From contig JTDE01000102.1 in NCBI GenBank assembly GCA_014338405.1, forward strand, positions 263,474-327,473: a DNA stretch of 64,000 nt, read 5' to 3'. The DNA is from Paragonimus skrjabini miyazakii (taxonomy: Eukaryota; Platyhelminthes; Trematoda; Plagiorchiida; Troglotrematidae). The notes under the pieces are model-generated. The model had not been told where the DNA came from and did no database searches. It worked only from the letters and a program-made list of their open reading frames with translations. Of this stretch, positions 57,830-64,000 are shown in pieces; position 1 is the first letter of the stretch; each line of letters opens with the position of its first letter. A program made the position numbers and the translations under genes.

Positions 57830-58072
57830 GTAACAAGAAAGGAATGGGTTTGCTACTATACCTGCCCACCACAGTTAAACAATATGACAAAACTGTTTGC
57901 TACCCAGAAGCCCTTAAATACGGAACTTCCTATGAGTGAAGTCAGTATGCAAGGAATGTCCACTGCGCTTGAAGGTGGCGATTTCCGAAATATATATTGT
58001 ACTACAGGCATTACGGAATATCGTATGAAGTCAGCGGTTTCCGATTTGTTCGACTATCCAGAGTCAAAATAA
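57830..58072 (+). CDS. Possible terminal exon, function unknown
   Basis: After a pyrimidine-rich acceptor (CTGCCCACCACAG, ending near 57872), a frame encodes NNMTKLFATQKPLNTELPMS and GITEYRMKSAVSDLFDYPES before TAA at 58070-58072. The composition looks coding, and the same frame is also open upstream to 57761. No domain recognised. It ends about 105 bp before the ATG of the next candidate gene. Confidence 0.25.
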   Translation, partial: VTRKEWVCYYTCPPQLNNMTKLFATQKPLNTELPMSEVSMQGMSTALEGGDFRNIYCTTGITEYRMKSAVSDLFDYPESK

Positions 58073-58177
58073 TTTCCGACCACCCGTTCACCGGTTTGCT
58101 ATACGTCATTTTCTGCTAAACTTCACTTAGTATTGACACGGTTCTGATCGTTCCACTCTTCCACAAGAGAAAAGAAG

Positions 58178-58476
58178 ATGGATGTCACAAAATGGTTGGG
58201 CCGGAATATACTTGCGTGTTCAGGAAAAACACTCGGCGTGGTTGGTTACGCATATCAGCGTAGGTTTTGCAAGACTGCAGTTGAGTTAGAATACGGGATT
58301 GCCTGGGGAGAAACCGCTCCTTCTGGTAGTGTTCTTCACGACTCAGAATTCAGAGATGATAATCAAGTTCAAGGTTTGACTTCTTGTAATTGTGGTGAGT
58401 ATTGACCCGAAAACCCGACACGCTAAAACAACTGCCTTCAGGAGAGCCAAAATTTCATTCATATTGTTGCGTCTGA
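58178..58476 (+). CDS. Candidate small two-exon gene, function unknown
   Basis: ATG at 58178 has a good context (A at -3, G at +4), 12 nt after a plausible acceptor (CCACTCTTCCACAAG) that could serve cis- or trans-splicing. Exon 1 (58178-58394) starts MDVTKWLGRNILACSGKTLG and ends at a GTGAGT donor. A 47-nt intron ends in ACTGCCTTCAG, and exon 2 (58442-58476) completes the split codon and reads EPKFHSYCCV before TGA. The product has 83 residues, a weakly hydrophobic N-terminal third and a cysteine-rich end. Very short introns are common near the 5' ends of trematode genes. No family recognised. AATAAA lies at about 58817. Confidence 0.35.
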
Positions 58477-58649
58477 CTGATCTACCGTAGTTTACGGAAG
58501 CAAGTATGTCCACCTCACCTAAAAATGAAACCGATGGCATGTTTACAACACTCACAAAACAAAACCGTCAATTAGGCGATATATACGACAGCTATACCAT
58601 ACATTCAGTGCGGTTCATTTCATTTTCCAAAAAACCACTATCAATACTG

Positions 58650-58811
58650 TCGACTAGATTCGTTTACCCTTAAACAGATATAAAAGTGCTTGCATTATTA
58701 TTGTCCGAGAGCTATTATATCAACGTCTAAATGAAACTAGATTTTACGTAAAAATGTATGTTCTTCCAAAAAACCTAATGAATCTACCGTTCATGAATGC
58801 GATTGAAAGTA
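58650..58811 (+). CDS. Open segment ending at a splice donor, doubtful exon
   Basis: About 50 open codons end at GTAAGTC (58812). The end reads QRLNETRFYVKMYVLPKNLM and NLPFMNAIE. It looks protein-like, but the acceptor is unclear and no neighbour joins it convincingly. Confidence 0.2.
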
Positions 58812-58829
58812 AGTCAATAAAAGTATGAA

Positions 58830-59775
58830 TTTCGTATGCCTTCTGTACAGCTGGAGGCTGATGTAAAAAACCGTCAGAATATGAAAGTGTGTTTCGGTCC
58901 AACATTTTATACTACTAATAAGTAGTGTAACATATTCAACAAATTATTAGTAGGGGCTCAAACGTAAAAGTACTTCGGCTGGATTTGCACTGGCAAAATT
59001 ATTGTGCCAACCGAGGTGCGAAGTCGCACTAAGAACTCATAAATTCTCCACCTGGACTAAGTTACCTACCGAATTCACTGCGTGAGCTGTGGCATTCCCA
59101 CTAAACCTTTCGACTAGCTCCTTTTGAAAGCAGGCATTACACTTGTGTTTCAACTCAGTCAGCACTCGTTAGCAGTACAAATCGTTAGCACGGCGTGAAT
59201 TTGAAACCCAGTCACATTTTCAAGACGTAAGGATATACAGTGCTGATCAGCGCTAACCGGAACGAAACTTGAATATAATGAAACGGGGTGACTGAAACTA
59301 CTTTAGGGATGCATGGCCTGGGACCAACTGAATGATATCCAGTTCACCGCCTCAATGAAATTTAATCATTTGCATCACAACCCTCGGTGAGGGATGTCAA
59401 GAGTGCTTTATAACTGTGTAGGATTCAAGTTTATAACGAATTTGTCTGCATGACCGAAGTGATCCCATTCTCATTTACAAGGTACAATTTTACCGGTTGC
59501 TCTTTCGATAACAAAGCAATTGTGTTGATCACTTGTACTTGGTTTGCTATCTGCATAAACTTTACACATCCGTTTCATTTAACGGAGCAGTGACCTGTTC
59601 TCAAGCCTAGTTTGTGGGTGATATTTGCGGACATGAAAGCCAACCGTAGTTGAAATAATTCGATGAGTTTTTATGGTAACCGCTTTGCATATTCTATACA
59701 GTTTATTGCTGTTTCACTTGACGCTAATCGGTTCTAAAATATTATCCACACATTAATTAAGCTTGTCCTTTGCAG
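58830..59775. other. Spacer with a SINE relic
   Basis: A worn SINE copy in minus orientation lies at about 59100-59225 (AACTCAGTCAGCACTCGTTA, GCAGTACAAATCG, TTTGAAACCC as box B complement). No gene supported. Confidence 0.4.
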
Positions 59776-59967
59776 CATGGACAAAATTTTGGCATATCTA
59801 CATTTCAGGATTTGTGAGTTAGTCTGCACTCACGTTCGAATTGTCAGTGTAAATGTTGATTACGCTGCCAGAGCACTAAAGTTTGCAGTACAACTAATAG
59901 TTTCATGGGAACAAAAAGCAGTTTACAACAAAAACCTAAATGAGCAAATGGACATCGCTCGGTAGAT
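59776..59967 (+). CDS. Candidate exon with ATG, function unknown
   Basis: A good acceptor (TTGTCCTTTGCAG) is followed at once by C-ATG in a favourable context, and 62 codons run to a TAG. The product, MDKILAYLHFRICELVCTHV and onward, is helical, with KFAVQLIVSWEQKAVYNKNL near the end. An internal GTGAGT donor at 59814 in another frame would instead make a 38-nt exon. Both readings are possible; no family recognised. Confidence 0.28.
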
Positions 59968-60229
59968 TATTTAACATTTCGCAGAAGGCTGCAATATGTC
60001 TTCAGGTGTACTTTGCTCAAACATAAGTATATCAGGCCATAATGGGGACTATCATAAAATGCGACTTTTATGTCCCGCCTCATAGCAAAGGGAACAACAT
60101 AACCTTTTCTGTGACCAGCTTATTTCTGAGGATTAACGGCTAACTTTTTGTGCTTATACAATTGTAAATTGAGGATTGGAGAGTGCATTAAATACAAATA
60201 ACCTCGTCCAGCTGAAGTACGGGTACCCC

Positions 60230-60925
60230 AATCCGAAGTGGATTGTGGCGCTCCAAACTACAAAGTGGTCAAAATTTTGTCCTGTTTGTCATCTTACCCC
60301 GGCGTCTCGTTATCACACCTTCTGCCCATTGGTTGTGATCGGATCTACAATCGCGGACGTAGACAGGCGATCGAACTGATAACGAAACGTGGTCGTCTGA
60401 AGAAAATTGTTTCCATTCTAATTGCTTCGTCGAGATCATGGAGGTCAGCGTGTTTCGCAGTTTACCACCCATATGGGCTTCGACAAGAGATTGGTTACCG
60501 CTCGGCGACTTGTTAGGAGTCCTACGGTAGACGGGTGTTAGTTACTGTAAGCTTTCTTTAGGAGTCTCCTGCCTATGTGACTTAAGAGGGGCGCATCTGG
60601 TTATATCAATGAAGCGTTTTACCTGTCTGTTGAACTGCGGACGAGCCAACCAAACGTGTTCAGTGACGTTGCGCCTGCAGAATTCGCCAAACTGACCGGA
60701 CACTAATTCGGCACCATTGTCATATATAATGGTTTCGGTGAGGCTACGCTGACTGCACCGTAGTCGAAGAGTTCTGACGACAGTAGTCGCCGCTGGTGAA
60801 GTGAGTGGTACGATTTCAGGAATGAGGACGCCCTATTCGTCAACGCATTTGAGTTCTGTGTTCACAAATGCCAAGCTGCGTACGGTGCCGCTCATTTCCA
60901 ACTTGTTGTATTCAAGAACGATTGA
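60230..60925 (-). pseudogene. Ty3/gypsy integrase remnant
   Basis: On the minus strand 60850-60640 reads PEIVPLTSPAATTVVRTLRL, then TETIIYDNGAELVSGQFGEF (the DNG-xxF block with the second catalytic aspartate of the DDE core) and RQFNRQVKRFID-like residues where related elements have PQSNGQAERF. Then follow APLKSHRQETPKE, VYRRTPNKSPSGNQ and, further on, PVYVRDCRSDHNQWAEGVIT, the basic C-terminal part. Stops occur near 60830 and at about 60540. The family order is recognisable, but the gene is dead. Confidence 0.85.
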
Positions 60926-60987
60926 AAATACCAGTAGTAAGTAAGCTTTATTAGAGCAACCGATTCACGTTACGTTACGGAAAACTG

Positions 60988-61200
60988 TCAGTCCACACAG
61001 CACGGGTAGCCGCTGCCCGCATGTTTCGTCGATCGCAAAAGGCCGCCACAGGCTCTAGTGGTGGATTGAGACTTCCGTCGGATTGGAGTTAGACCAAGTG
61101 TTCTCCAGAGACTCTCTGAAATGACTGTAGTATCCGACGCAGTGTCTAACCGCAATCGAACTGGGAGGCCATTTATCATGGCCGACACGAACGTCCGTCG
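60988..61200 (-). pseudogene. Gypsy retropepsin (aspartic protease) remnant
   Basis: The minus frame reads VSAMINGLPVRLRLDTASDT and then TVISESLWRTLGL. L-D-T-A-S-D is the active-site triad region of the LTR-element protease, with DTA rather than the retroviral DTG, as in many gypsy elements of this group. The frame ends at TGA (60988). It processes Gag-Pol in live elements; here it is an isolated relic. Confidence 0.85.
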
Positions 61201-61269
61201 ACCGGGAGTGCTGACTTAGAAAGTGGTCAACAGGCTCAGGGACCTGACAACCGGTTACGATCTGAGCCT

Positions 61270-62200
61270 CGATTTAAACACCGAGAGCAACGGTACCACC
61301 TGAAATGAGCGTCACGATGAAAGTGCCAAGCGCCGCAATGCCTGCACGGGGACGGAGGTAACTTCTTGGTCTATGAGCGCAGAGGATGCGAGTCAAGTCC
61401 TGCGGAAGGTGAACCAGGACCGGGATGCCGTGAGAGATTCTGAGTTCGCTTACTAATGCCCCAACCGTGTATGAATGAGCCGGACTATACTGCATGTACG
61501 GCACCAGTACCGCGTTGGACCATTGTAGCACCGTGCTTAAGGTCGATTCTTTGATGGCACTCCGTGGTGAGCGTCTGAAACGTCGTTGTGAGATCTTGTA
61601 CGACCTTACTCAGCAAGGGACTACAAATGTCTGTATCTTTCGGAGAGTGGAGACCGCAGACAAACACCAGACGTTTGAATTAATGTTCGGTAAGCGAACC
61701 AAACTTGAAACGCTGACACTCGCGATTGACCACACCGGCATAGGCGACGTAGTCGTCGTCGTCGCCCGACTTGGCTAGTTTCAGACATTGGTACTTTGTA
61801 TTGAACAAGGAAGACTGATCACCGAAGTTAGACCGCAACGTCTCAACCGTTTCATCGAAGGAGTTTTCGCGTGGGTTCTTTAGAAGGATAACGTTGACAT
61901 ACTTCTTGTGCCCAACAGTACTGGGTTTGTGGAGGGAGAGACGGACCTTCCACGGTTCGTTAAATGTACCGAAATCGACACTGAACAGGTCCTCGTACCG
62001 CTGAACCAGGCATCAAATGTCAAGCCAGCCTGGACATCGTAATGAAACTTGGTGATGCCGCTTGCAACAGCGTCAACTGATTGCGTTCCATCGGCCGACG
62101 CCGGTGGCCGCCTCGATATACTTGAGCTGCTGCGCGAGAAAACGTTTTAATTCAACGGACTCGTTAAATATAATTGAAAATCACCAGACCCATTCGCCAT
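61270..62200 (-). pseudogene. Gypsy gag remnant with zinc knuckles
   Basis: ATG at 62200 opens MANGSGDFQLYLTSPLN, which is broken by a frameshift. Later frames give AWF, then RYEDLFSVDFGTFNEPWKVR, KKYVNVILLKNPRENSFDET and FVCGLHSPKDTDICSPLLSK, the Gag type of metazoan gypsy elements that continues into nucleocapsid. Near 61360-61270, SPCRHCGAWHFHRDAHFRWY followed by RCSRCLNRGS holds two damaged CCHC knuckles (a cysteine and a histidine lost). At least two frameshifts and an in-frame stop (about 61683). Confidence 0.85.
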
Positions 62201-62229
62201 TATGTTGAAACTAGGTCTACGGCTTACAA

Positions 62230-62500
62230 GCGGGTAAACTGACAACAGAATAACGGTTAGTGAAACGGTTAATAATGGAACGACGTTCAACGGTAGTGAA
62301 CATCTGACTACGGAGTATGCCCGACTTATACGTATCTCTCCGGGCTAACGAACGAACACAGAGAAAAAGACTGGCCTCTGAACAGAGCTACTTTATGTCA
62401 CTCAACCCGAAGACAACACGGTCACAAACTAGACCACATTTAATGGGTTTGTGACCAATCAGAATACACGGACAGAATTGGACCAGACAAAGCTCCAGAC
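62230..62500 (-). repeat. Probable LTR or leader of the gypsy element
   Basis: Lies directly upstream of gag on the minus strand. Reading that strand, TGTCTGGAGC at 62500 could be the TG end of an LTR, and GATACGTATAAGTCGG near 62335 a TATA-like promoter. A palindrome GGTCACAAAC/GTTTGTGACC (62420-62456, 17-nt loop) sits inside. No second LTR is available for comparison, so the boundaries are inferred. Confidence 0.4.
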
Positions 62501-62512
62501 AGTACTGAGATG

Positions 62513-62662
62513 TCCCAACTAAAGGACGAACATGTAGGCGGGGTGCCAGAAATTAGCACAAGGATGAGAACGCTCGTGAGGGGCGAAGTGGCATATGACC
62601 GTGCCGACTATGAAGGTCATTTCTGGGAGAATGAGATAGCCCTTTTCAATGGCGAATGAAAC
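62513..62662 (+). CDS. Short protein-like open frame, function unknown
   Basis: ATG at 62513 (G at -3) opens 49 codons to TGA: MSQLKDEHVGGVPEISTRMR and DYEGHFWENEIALFNGE. The frame is open upstream to about 62453. It is acidic, GC-richer than its surroundings and just outside the presumed gypsy end. GTGAGG after RTL could be a donor, but its phase does not join the exon at 62812. Unidentified. Confidence 0.28.
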
Positions 62663-62811
62663 TGGTATTTTCGTGGAATTGGGTTCTTCCCCGACGGATG
62701 CGTGGCGTCATAATCAGTTATTCTAGCTCCAACGGAAGAAATGTTTATAGAATGAAAGTTGCAAACGCAGTAGAATTTAGATAAACCTTTTAAAAATATC
62801 AATTTTTTCAG

Positions 62812-62936
62812 TGCAAACCTTGACAAGATTTGAGAAATACCTTATGGTGGTTTGCAGAAAACTCAAGAGTACCCCACAGCTGATTGTAGTGCGAAATCCC
62901 CAGCGATCACCACGAGCGGAATGGCTTGTCTTTTAA
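62812..62936 (+). CDS. Candidate terminal exon, function unknown
   Basis: A strong acceptor (TCAATTTTTTCAG) is followed by two bases and 40 open codons ending in TAA: QTLTRFEKYLMVVCRKLKST and PQLIVVRNPQRSPRAEWLVF. Acceptor strength and residue composition favour a real exon. The upstream exon must end with one base of a split codon and was not identified. No domain recognised. Confidence 0.35.
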
Positions 62937-63042
62937 ATGAAGGACAGCGGTATTCACTGATGAGGAACTAATTAATTTTGTCGGACCCGCTGGAAAGACG
63001 CACTGCTAAAACGATCCGGGCAAATGGCTCCATACTTCATAG

Positions 63043-63309
63043 TCAGCACCAGTTTGGACGTGTTTCACTATCAGTTGATGGGACTGATCCAATTTGGTCT
63101 TCACTGGAACCTATTAGTCTACGCGTTCTTAGATGCACGTGATTGCACACCGCTTTTCTTACCATATGCGAGATTAAAGCTGAATGAATAGCAGAAATTT
63201 CGACGATATATGTATTTAACACAGCCGCAAACTCACGAAAATTTAGTTTATCAAACAAAACGTTGTTCGAATGACTTGACGCGAGTGCACTCCTAACTCG
63301 ATTGACCAT
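63043..63309 (-). CDS. Open frame with internal splice donor, function unknown
   Basis: 88 codons on the minus strand end at TGA (63043). The first part, LFDKLNFREFAAVLNTYIVE and ISAIHSALISHM, ends at a phase-0 GTAAGA donor. The remainder also looks coding (SSEDQIGSVPSTDSETRPNW). It may be an exon with alternative retention, or a single ORF. Convergent with the plus-strand exon at 62812. Family not recognised. Confidence 0.33.
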   Translation of the reverse strand: MVNRVRSALASSHSNNVLFDKLNFREFAAVLNTYIVEISAIHSALISHMVRKAVCNHVHLRTRRLIGSSEDQIGSVPSTDSETRPNWC

Positions 63310-64000
63310 AGAAATGTGCGGGAATGAGCTTACTTATGCGTCAAAATCAAAACGGATAAATAGCACCTGATAAAGTCGGACTGCAATTTTACAATCGCGC
63401 TTGCACTGGATATGTCATGTTCTATTTTAGAACGACTGGTTTTTACAATGTGAAACGAGACAATCGTTATTTTTACACTTAGTCTATTGTATTCCGTTGT
63501 TGAAAAATAAACTGACCTCTGTGTACTTTGTAATCACGTGTGGCTGCAAAACAAGTTAGTAGACGAGATAATTGAAATAGATGGCCTCTGCTTAATTATA
63601 CAGCAGAATATAAATCTTGGTAATCCAGTTCACGTTATACGAAAGATCGGTCACTGACGATATCACGAAGCGTAGACTTTAAACTTGCATACTATTGATG
63701 ATACTAATCAAGTTCAGCTTGCTCTCTTTGCATGTTCTACTGCAACAACCAATAGAAAGATTGCTTTAAACGAACATCTGTATATATGATCATTTTAATT
63801 ATCAAAAACATTATTTAAAATAATTTCTGAGGAATCTGCGTTTATTGGGAAACTGCATGACTTATTTTGACATGTATCAGTTTGGCGGGAGATATATTCG
63901 TTCTTCCATTTGTTATTTAGTTATTACGACTACGTGTTAAGCTGCGGAGATCTGCGATATTCCATTGCAAATAGCTGATGGTTAGAAATATTGTAGTTGT
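63310..64000. other. Right-end spacer
   Basis: AT-rich, no supported gene. AATAAA at about 63505 on the plus strand could serve the exon at 62812 but is some 570 nt away. Confidence 0.35.

Larger units (their letters stand above)
60230..62500 (-). mobile_element. Decayed Ty3/gypsy LTR retrotransposon lacking RT and RNase H
   Basis: On the minus strand the order is: LTR-like leader (about 62500-62230), gag start at 62200, gag body, zinc knuckles (about 61360-61270), retropepsin (61190-60988), then integrase (60925-60230). In a complete element reverse transcriptase and RNase H lie between protease and integrase. Here only about 60 bp separate them, so roughly 2 kb has been deleted. Frameshifts and stops occur in gag and integrase. 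No 3' LTR was recognised below 60230. Confidence 0.85.

Overview
The window looks like flatworm nuclear DNA, most likely from a digenean trematode with a large, repeat-rich genome. This is inferred from AT-rich sequence, tiny exons separated by introns of up to 10 kb, several dead Penelope-like elements carrying a GIY-YIG endonuclease, an RTE-like LINE, a decayed Ty3/gypsy element and an old tRNA-derived SINE family. There are no rRNA genes, no CRISPR array and no bacterial operon. One assembly gap of N lies at 17288-17482. Species cannot be named from what is seen.

Main host gene. A family B (secretin-like) G-protein-coupled receptor runs on the + strand from about 10.1 kb to 39.9 kb. Six small exons (10120-10282, 20456-20519, 23531-23600, 29851-29936, 38344-38521, 39725-39874) join in phase to give 236 codons covering TM3 to the C-terminal tail, with a stop at 39874 and AATAAA at 40074. 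A weaker exon at 6635-6797 may hold the end of TM1 and TM2. The N-terminal hormone-binding part was not found. The sequence looks closest to the PDF-receptor type. It lacks both cysteines of the usual TM3-ECL2 disulfide.

Downstream of the receptor. A two-exon gene at 53942-54312 (71-nt intron) encodes a 99-residue secreted protein with a signal peptide and a helical C-terminal segment that faintly recalls PDF-type peptides. Less certain coding candidates follow at 57355-57690, 58178-58476, 62812-62936 (+) and 63043-63309 (-). Another open frame lies at 46713-47064 (-).

Mobile DNA. Penelope-like remnants lie at 540-1492 (-), 4395-5233 (+), 12612-13561 (-, with inverted flanking arms), 14257-15696 (-, an uninterrupted RT plus endonuclease frame), 34920-35135 (+) and 52295-52510 (+). 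An RTE-like LINE 3' end is at 44533-45391 (+). A gypsy element that has lost its RT/RNase H lies at 60230-62500 (-). SINE copies are scattered through introns and spacers, including two head-to-head pairs at 17661-18135 and 33225-33545. Much of the remainder is intron or spacer in which I see no supportable gene.
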